From Intestinibacillus sp. Marseille-P6563 (lineage in GTDB: Bacteria; Bacillota; Clostridia; Oscillospirales; Butyricicoccaceae): a DNA stretch of 64,000 nt. Below the pieces are notes generated by a model. It was not told the DNA's origin. It did no database searches and saw only the letters and a list, made by a program, of their open reading frames with translations. Made by a program: the position numbers and the translations under genes. This document shows, piece by piece, positions 8,060-16,018 of the stretch. Numbering within the stretch: position 1 is the first letter of the stretch; every line of letters starts with the position of its first letter. The stretch spans positions 1,478,918-1,542,917 of the forward strand of contig NZ_UWOD01000002.1 of the NCBI RefSeq assembly GCF_900604335.1, written 5' to 3'.

Positions 8060-9106
8060 ATGAAAGCATTGGTCATGAGCCAGCCGGGACAGGTGTCCCT
8101 GCAGGAACTTCCCACCCCGCAGCCTGAAAAAGGCGAAGTGCTGGTGCGTGTACACGCATCCGGCATCTGTGTCAACGATGTACGCGATTATAAGGGCGAG
8201 TGCAATTTCAGTTACCCGCGCATTGGCGGGCATGAATTTGCCGGCGAGATCGTCGCGCTGGGCAACGGCGTTTCGCCCGAACAGTTCCCGATCGGCAGCC
8301 GGGTAGTTACCTATGTCATCGACAACTGCAACACCTGTTATCACTGCAAAAACGGTTACACCAACGTGTGCCCGGCCTTTGCACACACCACCTGCTACCA
8401 GAATCCGGACGGTATCTCGGGCTTCCTCGGCTTTTCGCAGTACGTCATTGCCAAGACCGAGGACGTGTATTTCTGCGGGCAGGACACGCCGTATGAAAAG
8501 CTGGCCTTCACCGAACCGCTGGCCTGCGTCATCAACTCGATCGCCCAGTGCGACATCAGCTACGGCGACGACGTGCTGGTCATCGGCGGCGGCACGATGG
8601 GTATGCTGCATGTGATGCTGGCCAAGATGCGCGGCGCGCGCGTCATCCTGTCTGAGCCCATGGCCAGCCGGCGCGAAAAGGCGCTTGAACTGGGCGCGCA
8701 TATTGTAATTGACCCGACCGCAGTAGACGCCGTGCAGGAGGTCATGAAACTGACCGGCGGTCTGGGCGCCCGTGCGGTATTTGATACCACGGCGGTGCCC
8801 GCGCTGGCCACCCAGGCCATCGAATGCACCGCGGTTTGCGGCACAGTGGTCATGTTCTCGTCGCTGCACCCGAATAAGCCGGTCGAAGTCGATCTGGGCA
8901 AGATCCACTCGACCCAGAAGAAGATTACCGGCGCGCAGAACGGCTCGGTCAAAACCTTCTGGCAGGCTGTGCAGATGATCACCAAGGGACTGTTTGACCC
9001 CACCCCGCTGACCGAAGCGATCTACGACTATCACGATTTTGAAGAGGCCATGGCCTGTGCGATGCGGCCGGATACCTTTAAGGTCATCCTGAACATCACC
9101 GATTGA
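8060..9106 (+). CDS. Zinc-dependent medium-chain alcohol/polyol dehydrogenase
   Basis: 348 residues, the standard MDR length. Catalytic zinc ligands are expected at Cys32 (ASGICVND) and the GGHEFAGEI segment near 56-60. The structural zinc lobe keeps four Cys in NCNTCYHCKNGYTNVC (about 92-107). The NAD(P) motif GGGTMGM is at about 175. Relatives oxidise sorbitol, other polyols, threonine or sugar phosphates. AAAAAGGAG precedes the ATG. Its place after EIIABCD and before an aldolase suggests that it oxidises the phosphorylated sugar alcohol delivered by the PTS; this is inference from context. Confidence 0.88.
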   Translation: MKALVMSQPGQVSLQELPTPQPEKGEVLVRVHASGICVNDVRDYKGECNFSYPRIGGHEFAGEIVALGNGVSPEQFPIGSRVVTYVIDNCNTCYHCKNGYTNVCPAFAHTTCYQNPDGISGFLGFSQYVIAKTEDVYFCGQDTPYEKLAFTEPLACVINSIAQCDISYGDDVLVIGGGTMGMLHVMLAKMRGARVILSEPMASRREKALELGAHIVIDPTAVDAVQEVMKLTGGLGARAVFDTTAVPALATQAIECTAVCGTVVMFSSLHPNKPVEVDLGKIHSTQKKITGAQNGSVKTFWQAVQMITKGLFDPTPLTEAIYDYHDFEEAMACAMRPDTFKVILNITD

Positions 9107-9134
9107 CCCTATTTTGGAACAGGAGGAACCATTT

Positions 9135-9695
9135 TTGGCTAGAATGTGCGATCTGTGCGGAAAAAAGACCGGCTGGCGGGCGTTTCACTGTCAGGACGGC
9201 GTGATCTGCAAGGACTGTTATAAGATCGTCAGCAACCACTATACCACCACTGTGACCGGAAAGACGCTGGCAGAACTCAGGAAGGATTACCGCCAAAACG
9301 CGGCGCCGCTGGACCTGGGAGAGGATGGTTTTCTGACCAGCCGGAAGGTGGGTGGGTTCCTCCTGCTCGACGAAACGCGCCGGAAGTTCTGTATCCCCAG
9401 CAACCGGCGCATCACCGGCCAGGTCGCCCGGCCGGAAATCTACCGCTATGAAGATCTGACCGGCTATATGCTGGCCTGCGAGCCTTCTTTGCCGCCCGAG
9501 CGGCTGGAAGAACTGGCCGCGAACCCGCGTGAAACGGTCGTCATCGATCGGATGGTCGTGCGGCTGCGCCTGAAAAACGCCGGGGTGCGGGAACTGATCG
9601 TGATTCCCTCGCCCGTGCGCTCGTCCAGCTTTGCCTTCCGCCGCGCCTACCGCGCGGCCGGACAGATCTTGCGGGAACTGGAAGAAATCTGTTGA
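9135..9695 (+). CDS. Zinc-ribbon (DUF4428-like) protein of unknown function
   Basis: 186 residues from TTG 9135, selected because AGGAGGA ends 7-8 bases ahead. The N-terminus is a treble-clef/zinc-ribbon (CDLCGKKTGWRAFHC then ICKDCYK, residues 5-32), typical of DUF4428. The remainder looks like a small beta-rich domain (FLLLDETRRKFCIPS) followed by LRLKNAGVRELIVIPSP. No enzyme motif is seen. It lies inside the sugar catabolic block, 28 bases after the dehydrogenase and 42 bases before the aldolase. Its role there is unexplained. Confidence 0.7.
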   Translation: MARMCDLCGKKTGWRAFHCQDGVICKDCYKIVSNHYTTTVTGKTLAELRKDYRQNAAPLDLGEDGFLTSRKVGGFLLLDETRRKFCIPSNRRITGQVARPEIYRYEDLTGYMLACEPSLPPERLEELAANPRETVVIDRMVVRLRLKNAGVRELIVIPSPVRSSSFAFRRAYRAAGQILRELEEIC

Positions 9696-9737
9696 TCGGA
9701 TACAGATGCCGCACAGCGGCATCGGGAAGGAATTTGC

Positions 9738-10601
9738 ATGTTAAGCACACTGACGGATGTTTTAAAAATCGCCGAGGAAAAGCAAATCGCCATCGGCGCC
9801 TTCAATACCCCCAACCTCGAGAGCCTGTGCGCGGTGATTGCCGCCGCGGAAGAACTGGACCTGCCGGTCATCGTGCAGTTTGCCCAGTGCCATGAGCCGC
9901 TCATGCCGCTCGAAATCATCGGGCCCATCATGGTCGACCACGCGAAAAAGGCCAAAGTGCCGGTCTGCGTCCACCTGGACCACGGCGAAACCATGGACTA
10001 CCTCAAAACCGCGCTGGATATGGGCTTTACCTCCATTATGTACGACGGCTCCGACCGGCCGTATGAAGCCAATGTGCAGGCGACCTGCCAGGCGGTTCAG
10101 CTGGCCGCAGGTTATAACCGCGGTGTCGATGTGGAAGCCGAGATCGGCTCCATGGGCCGCCGCGAATTCGGCGACGGCGACGGCAGCGACGATGACGCCA
10201 AGATCTACACCGACCCGGATATGGCGCGCGACTTTGTCGAGCGCACCGGCATCCAGGCGCTGGCCTGCTCGTTCGGCACCACCCACGGCATTTACCTCAA
10301 GGAGCCGCGTCTGGACCTGAACATCGTGCGCCAGGTACGCGAAAAGGCGAACGGCATTCCGGTCGTCATGCACGGCGGCTCGGGCGTCAGCCGGGAAGAT
10401 TTCCAGGAAGCCATCCGCGCCGGCGTACGCAAAATCAACTATTTCACCTACATGGACAAGGCAGCCGGCACGGCGGTCGCCGAGTGGCTGAAGGGCAAGC
10501 CGGCGGGTGAGCCGATCTTCTTCTCCACCATGCGCACCCTGGCGATGGACGCCATGAAGCAGGACGTCAAGCGCGCCATGCAGACCTTTGCCATGCAGTA
10601 A
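9738..10601 (+). CDS. Class II (zinc) ketose-bisphosphate/ketose-phosphate aldolase
   Basis: 287 residues with class II aldolase marks: VHLDHGETMDYLKTALDMG (zinc His and catalytic Asp region, about 80-100), MYDGSDRPYEANV, the VEAEIGSMGRRE strand, GTTHGIY, the phosphate-binding VMHGGSGV (about 212) and KINYFTYMD. Such enzymes split fructose-1,6-, tagatose-1,6- or other ketose phosphates into dihydroxyacetone phosphate plus an aldehyde. An acidic insert (EFGDGDGSDDDAK) lies near 140-152. RpiA follows after 24 bases. The product dihydroxyacetone phosphate would suit the AraM-like dehydrogenase upstream, but the substrate is unknown. Confidence 0.9.
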   Translation: MLSTLTDVLKIAEEKQIAIGAFNTPNLESLCAVIAAAEELDLPVIVQFAQCHEPLMPLEIIGPIMVDHAKKAKVPVCVHLDHGETMDYLKTALDMGFTSIMYDGSDRPYEANVQATCQAVQLAAGYNRGVDVEAEIGSMGRREFGDGDGSDDDAKIYTDPDMARDFVERTGIQALACSFGTTHGIYLKEPRLDLNIVRQVREKANGIPVVMHGGSGVSREDFQEAIRAGVRKINYFTYMDKAAGTAVAEWLKGKPAGEPIFFSTMRTLAMDAMKQDVKRAMQTFAMQ

Positions 10602-10625
10602 CCCACCGAGAAAGGACCAAAATCC

Positions 10626-11315
10626 ATGAATGCAAAACAAATGGCCGGTTATGAGGCCGCCAAATACGTCAAGGACGGCATGCTGGTCGGCATCGGCACC
10701 GGCTCGACCGCCTATTACCTGATCGAAAAGCTGGGCCAGCGGATGAAGGAGGAAGGGCTGCACATCCAGTGCGTGTCCACCTCGGACGCTTCCACCGAAC
10801 AGGCCAAGAGCCTGGGCATCCCGCTGCTCGACACCAACGATGCCCCGGTGCTCGACATCTGCATCGACGGCGTGGACGAAGTCGACCCGGCGTTTAACGG
10901 CATCAAGGGCGGCGGCGGTGCGCTGTTCCGCGAAAAGATCGTGGCCATGAGCGCCAAGTACAACATCTGGATTTGCGACGACTCCAAGCGCGTGGAAACC
11001 ATCGGCGCGTTCGGCCTGCCCATCGAAGTGCTGCCCTTTGGCTATAAGCACGTGGTGCGCAAGCTGGAAGAGGCGGGCTTTACCTCCCGTCTGCGCATGA
11101 AGGACGGCGCGATCTACGAAACCAACAACCACAACTACATTCTGGATACCGGCTACACGAACACCCGCTTTGGCACCGACTACAAGGCCATGGAAGCCTT
11201 TGTGAGCGGTCTGCTGGGCGTGCTGGAAACCGGGTTCTTCCTGAACACCACCGACCTGATCATTTCGGCCGGGGAAAATGGTGTGACCACCATTGAAAAC
11301 AAGAATAAAGCATAA
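10626..11315 (+). CDS. rpiA: Ribose-5-phosphate isomerase A
   Basis: 229 residues, usual for RpiA. Motifs are GIGTGSTAYYLIEKLG (about 23-38), CIDGVDEVDPAF and IKGGGGALFREKIVA. RpiA interconverts ribose-5-phosphate and ribulose-5-phosphate. The usual DGADE is DGVDE here, a mild change. It is the last gene of the PTS-linked catabolic block, 24 bases after the aldolase, and is followed by a terminator. A catabolic paralogue acting on a pentose or other aldose phosphate is possible; the genome may also have a housekeeping copy. Confidence 0.92.
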   Translation: MNAKQMAGYEAAKYVKDGMLVGIGTGSTAYYLIEKLGQRMKEEGLHIQCVSTSDASTEQAKSLGIPLLDTNDAPVLDICIDGVDEVDPAFNGIKGGGGALFREKIVAMSAKYNIWICDDSKRVETIGAFGLPIEVLPFGYKHVVRKLEEAGFTSRLRMKDGAIYETNNHNYILDTGYTNTRFGTDYKAMEAFVSGLLGVLETGFFLNTTDLIISAGENGVTTIENKNKA

Positions 11316-11319
11316 AAGT

Positions 11320-11352
11320 AACCGGACCGTATCATTCTACGGTCCGGTTTTC
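11320..11352. terminator. Bidirectional terminator between rpiA and hemerythrin gene
   Basis: Arms 11320-11331 and 11338-11349 (AACCGGACCGTA / TACGGTCCGGTT) form a 12-bp stem with TTTTCG after it on the plus strand and AAAAG before it. It lies between convergent genes. Confidence 0.8.
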
Positions 11353-11354
11353 GT

Positions 11355-11915
11355 TTATGCGGGATATTTTTCGGCCAGACGGCGCAGCCGCGCCAAATGC
11401 GCGTCCTGTACGCCGGCCGCCTTGGCCTCTTCTTCAAACTGCCGGATGCGCTGCTCGATGCGCGCAAGCGCTTCGGACGGCAGGTTCTTCTCGGCAAAGG
11501 GGAAGAGCACCTGATTTTCCTTTTCCAGATGCCGCAGCAGCAGATTCGCATAGCCGGTCGCTTCGGCGACGATGTCCAGCTTGTCCATGGTGTTGGGATT
11601 TGCTTCGTAGCGGTCCAGCGCCGCTTCCAGATTCATCACATGCAGACGGCCCAGCTCATGCTCGACCAGCATGCCGTGCTGCACCAGATTGACCGCCACC
11701 GGGCCGAGCGCGTCCATCATCTCGCCAAAGAGCAGTTTTTCCTCTTTGCCATGATGGTGCTGGTCGGCATATTCGCGGATAAAGACGATCATGTCGCGGA
11801 AATCGGCGGGGTCCACCGGCGCGCCATCCAAGATGGCGCAGCAGGCGCGGCGGACAATGCCGGTAAAGGTGCGGACATTTTCATGTTCCTCCACCAGAAC
11901 TTCAATACCGTACAT
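11355..11915 (-). CDS. Hemerythrin-domain protein
   Basis: 186 residues, a four-helix hemerythrin HHE domain. Candidate iron ligands are His11 (VEEHENVR), the HHHGKEE segment near 53-59, His80 and His84-85 region (VQHGMLVEHELGR), and RHLEKENQVLFP near 128. This type binds a di-iron centre and is linked to oxygen, nitric oxide or iron stress. AAGGAG precedes the ATG. In the same orientation upstream, beyond the IS110 element, lies hcp; without the insertion the two could have been one operon for nitrosative stress. Confidence 0.9.
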   Translation of the reverse strand: MYGIEVLVEEHENVRTFTGIVRRACCAILDGAPVDPADFRDMIVFIREYADQHHHGKEEKLLFGEMMDALGPVAVNLVQHGMLVEHELGRLHVMNLEAALDRYEANPNTMDKLDIVAEATGYANLLLRHLEKENQVLFPFAEKNLPSEALARIEQRIRQFEEEAKAAGVQDAHLARLRRLAEKYPA

Positions 11916-11951
11916 ACGGGACTCCTTGTATTATAGAGTAGTAGTTATTAG

Positions 11952-12134
11952 AGCCCCTCTCCAAGGGCTGTGCTACACTGTAAGGGATGCTGTGGATTGG
12001 TTGGCGGCTCCTACCACAAGATGGTTCACGAAAGGTTCCAACCACAGCCCCTTACAATTTTGTTAATCAGTTAAATACCGCCAGACGGTTTATGTGGAAC
12101 AAGGCTACAAAAGTAAGGTGTACTGTGGATACAG
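11952..12134 (+). ncRNA. Candidate IS110 bridge RNA
   Basis: The non-coding left end folds into successive elements. A 5' hairpin pairs AGCCC (11952-11956) with GGGCT (11965-11969). A long stem has three paired blocks (11979-11986 with 12049-12056; 11989-11995 with 12042-12048; TTGG 11997-12000 with CCAA 12038-12041) around a 37-base loop. Weaker hairpins lie at ACCG/CGGT and at 12123-12134 (CTGT/ACAG). IS110-group elements are known to express such a bispecific guide from the left end. No T-run follows the long stem, so it is not a terminator. Confidence 0.55.
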
Positions 12135-12164
12135 CATCACATATTTTCTCTGGAGGTATTTGTT

Positions 12165-13346
12165 ATGGTAGTTTCTGTTGGCATTGATGTCTCAAAAAAC
12201 AAGCATGATTGCTTCATTGTAAGCTCAGAGGGTGAAGTCCTGGCGGATGTTTTTACTATCCCTAACAACATGGACGGTTTTGATGCTCTACTGGAAAAAA
12301 TTCGAGCTTGTACTACACCGCAGGACAAAATAAAAGTAGGGCTTGAGGCAACCGGGCATTACAGCTACAACATTCTTGGGTTTCTTCTGGACAACGGTCT
12401 GGCCACCTATGTCTTGAATCCCCTACGCACGAACCTCTACCGGAAAAGTCTCAGCCTGCGAAAGACCAAGACCGACCGTGTAGATGCTCGAACCATTGCT
12501 GCTATGCTGTTATCCGATGTGGGCCTCAAACCCTACACGAATACAGCATATCACAACGAGGAACTAAAGTCACTCACCAGATACCGTTTTGACAAGGTGA
12601 AAGAACGAGCAAAGCTGAAAAGCTCAATTTCCAGACTGGTTTGCATTCTCTTCCCTGAACTGGAGAAGCTGGTGTCCTCTCTCCATTTGGCGACTGTCTA
12701 CGCTCTGCTGGAAGAGTTTCCAGGTTCCAAACAGATTGCCAAGGCACACCTGACAAGGCTCAAAACCCTTTTGGGAAACGCCTCCAAAGGTCGCTACGGT
12801 CGGGATATGGCTGTTACTATCCGGAGCGCTGCTCAGAATTCTGTTGGGTCCTGTATGCCTGCCAAATCCCTGGAATTGCAACATACCATCCGGCTTATCC
12901 GTGAATTGGATGCTGAGATCGCTGAAATCGAGGCTGAAATTGAGACAATGATGGACAAGATACAGTCTCCCATTATAACTATCCCTGGCATGGGCTTTCG
13001 TATGGCTGCCATGATTCTTGCTGAAATCGGCGACTTCTCTCGGTTTGAGTCGCCGGACAAATTATTGGCCTACGCCGGAATGTCGCCTTCTACTTACCAG
13101 TCCGGGCAGCTCAAAAATTGCTATCCCCACATGGAGAAGCGTGGCTCTCGATACTTACGCTACGCTCTTTACAACGCAGCCAAGTATGTCTGTCACTGGG
13201 ACCCAACCTTTGCTGCTTACCTTGCTAAGAAAAGAGATGAAGGCAAACACTACAATGTCGCACTTTCTCATGCCACCAAAAAGTTAGTTCGTCTGCTGTT
13301 TGCCCTGGAAAGATCCAGACAGCCTTATTGCAGCTTGGCGGCCTAA
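12165..13346 (+). CDS. IS110-family transposase (DEDD recombinase)
   Basis: 393 residues. The N-terminal RuvC-like DEDD domain begins VVSVGIDVSKNKHDCFIV (first acidic residue Asp8), continues with VGLEATGHYSYNI (Glu near 61) and has KTDRVDARTIA (acidic pair near 101-104). The C-terminal Tnp_IS110/transposase_20 domain has ITIPGMGFRMAAMILAEIGD and YAGMSPSTYQSGQ, with the conserved catalytic-serine region. Such enzymes recombine DNA guided by a bridge RNA. The frame is intact and TGGAGGT precedes ATG 12165, so it may be active. Composition is lower in GC than the neighbours. Confidence 0.95.
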   Translation: MVVSVGIDVSKNKHDCFIVSSEGEVLADVFTIPNNMDGFDALLEKIRACTTPQDKIKVGLEATGHYSYNILGFLLDNGLATYVLNPLRTNLYRKSLSLRKTKTDRVDARTIAAMLLSDVGLKPYTNTAYHNEELKSLTRYRFDKVKERAKLKSSISRLVCILFPELEKLVSSLHLATVYALLEEFPGSKQIAKAHLTRLKTLLGNASKGRYGRDMAVTIRSAAQNSVGSCMPAKSLELQHTIRLIRELDAEIAEIEAEIETMMDKIQSPIITIPGMGFRMAAMILAEIGDFSRFESPDKLLAYAGMSPSTYQSGQLKNCYPHMEKRGSRYLRYALYNAAKYVCHWDPTFAAYLAKKRDEGKHYNVALSHATKKLVRLLFALERSRQPYCSLAA

Positions 13347-13471
13347 TTCCATCTTGTTAGCCTACGCCGGGGTCCCTACGGACCTCTGCTTTGCTATACC
13401 TTTCTTGAACTATCTCTTTTCACCACCACCATTCATTTTTGGGGTTGACTTTTAATAGTTAATCTTTCGTT

Positions 13472-15310
13472 TTAGGCGCGCAGCGCGTCGTTTAAGCGGG
13501 CCAGAACGGTGTCGGCTTCCAGACCGTGCACCGCGCAGGCGTCGCGCAGGGCTTCCATCTGGGCGGACGGGCAACCCAGGCAGTGCATGCCGCAGTCCAT
13601 CAGTACTTCGGCAGCCGCCGGATACTCGCGCAGGATATCGCCGATGCGCATATCAGCCGTCACCGCCGGGGCGGTTTCGCCGAAGAACAGGCGGATGTCG
13701 TCCTCGACCGTGCCGATGCCGGCAATGCCGAAGTTGTCGACCAGCACCTTGGCGACATTCGGACTGAGGAAGGCGGGCAGCGTCGGCCCCAGATGGATGT
13801 TCTTCACGCCCAGATGCAGCAGCGCCAGCAGGACAATGACCGCTTTCTGCTCGTACCAGGCGATGTTGTAGACGATCGGCAGGTCGTTGATGTCGTCCAG
13901 GCCAAAGACTTCCTTGAGCTTGAGCGCAATCACGGCCAGCGAGTAGGAGTCGTTGCACTGACCGGCATCCAGTACGCGCGGGATGCCGCCGATGTCGCCG
14001 AGGTTCAGCTTGTTGTACTTATACTTGGCGCAGCCCGCGGTCAGAATGACGGCATCCCCCGGCAGCGCCTTGGCAAAGTCGGTGTAGTAATTGCGGGACC
14101 CCGCGCGGCCGTCGCAGCCCGCCATGACGACGAACTTGCCGATAGCGCCCGATTTGACCGCGTCCACGATCTTGTCGGCCAGGGCGAGCACCTGATTGTG
14201 GGCAAAGCCGCCCACGATCTCGCCGCGTTCGATTTCCTCGGGCGGCGCGCAGCGCTTGGCGTGCTCGATGAGCGCCGAGAAGTCCTTGGGCTGACCCGGC
14301 TCGCCCGGAATGTGCGTGCAGCCCGGATAGCCAGCCGCGCCCGTGGTGTACAGACGGTCCTTGTAGGCCGGGGCGGGCGGCACGATGCAGTTGGTGGTCA
14401 TCAGGATGGGGCCATTGAAAGAAGCAAATTCCTCCTTCTGTTTCCACCACGCATTGCCGTAGTTGCCGAAAAAGTGCGAGTATTTCTTGAACGCCGGATA
14501 ATAGTGCGCGGGCAGCATCTCCGAGTGGGTGTAGACGTCCACACCAGAATCCTCGGTCTGCTCGAGCAGCATCTCGAGGTCACGCAGGTCGTGGCCAGAC
14601 ACCAGAATGCCCGGACGAGTGCCGACGCCGATGTTGACCTTAGTGATTTCCGGATGGCCGTACGACTCGGTATTGGCCGCGTCCAGCAGGGCCATGCCCT
14701 GCACGCCGTACGCGCCGGTTTCGAGCGCCAACGCGGTCAGATCATCGGCCGACAGGCTGTCGTCCAGCGTCGCGGCCAGCGCACGCTGGAGGAACGCATC
14801 CACATTTTCATCGTCGCGCAGCAGCGCGTTGGCGTGCTTGGAGTATGCCGACAGGCCTTTGAGGCCATAGGTGATGAGTTCGCGCAGCGAGCGGATGTCC
14901 TCGTTTTCGGTGGACAGCACGCCGACCGTCTTGGCCTTGGCTTCAAACTCGGCCTCGTCTGCCGTCCAGTGAGCGGCTTCGGGCAGCGTATCCGGGTCAT
15001 TCACCTGCGCGAGCAGGTCGGCCTTGACGGCGAGCGTCTTGTGAATGCGGTCGATGATCGCGGCCTTGTCAAAATTCGCGTTCGTAATGGTGACAAACAG
15101 ATTGAGGGTAATCAGGTGATTGATGTCGCTGGACACCGCTGCGCCCTGCTCGCGCAGGCGAGTGGTCACGGCCGACAGGCCCTTGGTGACATAGACCAGC
15201 AGATCCTGCATGGCGGCCACGTCTGCGGTCTTGCCGCACACACCCGCCTGGGTGCAGCCCTTGCAGCCCGCGGTTTCCTGACATTGATAACAAAACATTT
15301 TCGGTTCCAT
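13472..15310 (-). CDS. hcp: Hybrid-cluster protein (hydroxylamine/NO reductase) fused to a DUF1858 domain
   Basis: 612 residues, longer than the roughly 550 usual for Hcp. The N-terminal cluster motif is [15 protein letters not shown] followed by GVCGK. Hybrid-cluster ligands are visible as LVSGHD, the TNCIVPP region, [28 protein letters not shown] and [10 protein letters not shown]. The last 65 residues (from about [15 protein letters not shown]) with [14 protein letters not shown] form a DUF1858 redox-disulfide domain. Hcp reduces nitric oxide or hydroxylamine. AGAGGAGAAG precedes the ATG. An HcpR-type palindrome lies in its promoter, and the HcpR-like gene is about 0.7 kb upstream on the same strand. 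Confidence 0.95.
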   Translation of the reverse strand: MEPKMFCYQCQETAGCKGCTQAGVCGKTADVAAMQDLLVYVTKGLSAVTTRLREQGAAVSSDINHLITLNLFVTITNANFDKAAIIDRIHKTLAVKADLLAQVNDPDTLPEAAHWTADEAEFEAKAKTVGVLSTENEDIRSLRELITYGLKGLSAYSKHANALLRDDENVDAFLQRALAATLDDSLSADDLTALALETGAYGVQGMALLDAANTESYGHPEITKVNIGVGTRPGILVSGHDLRDLEMLLEQTEDSGVDVYTHSEMLPAHYYPAFKKYSHFFGNYGNAWWKQKEEFASFNGPILMTTNCIVPPAPAYKDRLYTTGAAGYPGCTHIPGEPGQPKDFSALIEHAKRCAPPEEIERGEIVGGFAHNQVLALADKIVDAVKSGAIGKFVVMAGCDGRAGSRNYYTDFAKALPGDAVILTAGCAKYKYNKLNLGDIGGIPRVLDAGQCNDSYSLAVIALKLKEVFGLDDINDLPIVYNIAWYEQKAVIVLLALLHLGVKNIHLGPTLPAFLSPNVAKVLVDNFGIAGIGTVEDDIRLFFGETAPAVTADMRIGDILREYPAAAEVLMDCGMHCLGCPSAQMEALRDACAVHGLEADTVLARLNDALRA

Positions 15311-15341
15311 CGTTTCTTCTCCTCTGCATGGGTTTGTTCGA

Positions 15342-15391
15342 TGGTCTTATCCTACCAGATCGGTGTACATTCGTCTGTAACATATGTTACA
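15342..15391 (-). promoter_or_regulatory. hcp promoter with HcpR/Crp-Fnr-type operator
   Basis: A perfect 16-bp palindrome TGTAACATATGTTACA is at 15376-15391. A -10 hexamer TAGGAT (minus strand, 15354-15349) places the start near 15342, so the palindrome centre is at about -41.5, the classical class II activator position for Crp/Fnr proteins. No good -35 is present, consistent with an activated promoter. GTAAC-N4-GTTAC is, from memory, the type of site predicted for clostridial HcpR. Confidence 0.75.
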
Positions 15392-15403
15392 AAAATAAAA
15401 AAA

Positions 15404-15446
15404 TCGCGTCTTTTCGACGCGAAAAAATGGCGGGCCGAAGCCCGCC
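15404..15446 (-). terminator. Tandem terminator hairpins downstream of the membrane-protein gene
   Basis: The main hairpin pairs GGCGGGC (15429-15435) with GCCCGCC (15440-15446) and is followed on the minus strand by a T-run (15427-15422). A second hairpin, TCGCGTC/GACGCGA (15404-15422), with A/T tracts on both sides, lies just beyond. They separate this unit from the hcp promoter. Confidence 0.8.
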
Positions 15447-15462
15447 GGGTTTTTGGATTGAT

Positions 15463-15960
15463 TTAGCCGATGTTTTTTGCTGCATAAGCGGCCTGTACCC
15501 GCCGCCCTTTGACAAAGAAATAGCCCAAGCCGCAGCCAACATAGGCCGCAACCGAGGAAAATGCCGCAAAATCGGAGATGCACCAAGCCCAGAGATACGA
15601 CCCGACCGAGGGGGTAGAGACCGCCGGGTCGGCCGTCAGCGCCGAAAACTGATTGCAAACATTCCAATACAGCGATGGGGTCAAATAATACGCCACCAGC
15701 ACGGCCAGCAAAAGCAGGCCGCCGAGAACATATTTGGACACCCCGCTTTGCGCAGGACGGATTTCCGCCTTTCGGGCAAAGGATGCCCCCAAGCCGGTGC
15801 AGGCCAGGATTTTGACTGCCGCCGCTGCCCCATTCACCGCAAAATTGTCCGCCGGATAGAAGGCCCAGGCGGGCACCTGCAAGAGGAAAAATGTCAGCAG
15901 ACAGACGCCCAAACACAGAAAGGCAAGGCTACACTTTCGCAGAAGCTTCGGGAATGTCAT
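15463..15960 (-). CDS. Hypothetical four-helix membrane protein
   Basis: 165 residues with hydrophobic segments near 10-33, 45-60, 80-98 and 122-145. The first could be a signal anchor (LAFLCLGVCLLTFFLLQVPAWAF). No family motif is recognised. It lies 58 bases after the HcpR-like regulator in the same orientation, so they may be co-transcribed, and it is followed by a tandem terminator. A link to nitrosative stress would be guilt by association only. Confidence 0.65.
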   Translation of the reverse strand: MTFPKLLRKCSLAFLCLGVCLLTFFLLQVPAWAFYPADNFAVNGAAAAVKILACTGLGASFARKAEIRPAQSGVSKYVLGGLLLLAVLVAYYLTPSLYWNVCNQFSALTADPAVSTPSVGSYLWAWCISDFAAFSSVAAYVGCGLGYFFVKGRRVQAAYAAKNIG

Positions 15961-16018
15961 CGGAATCTCCTCCTCTCGTTTTTATCAATATCGAAACAAT
16001 TTGCAAAAAGTTTATGCG

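Larger units (their letters stand above)
11940..13465 (+). mobile_element. IS110-family insertion sequence
   Basis: A single transposase gene is flanked by about 225 bases of non-coding DNA on the left and about 115 on the right, the layout of the IS110 group. There are no clear terminal inverted repeats, as expected. The same TAGTTA hexamer occurs at 11942-11947 and 13456-13461 and may mark the recombining ends; exact borders are uncertain by about 20 bases. The element lies between the hemerythrin start and the hcp stop. Confidence 0.75.

Noticed and set aside
11979..12056. Long hairpin at the IS left end as a terminator
   Set aside because: No T-run follows on either strand; the structure fits a guide RNA better.
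13526..15466. 646-codon open frame on the plus strand
   Set aside because: Antisense to hcp, with no recognisable protein features; the minus-strand hcp is unmistakable.
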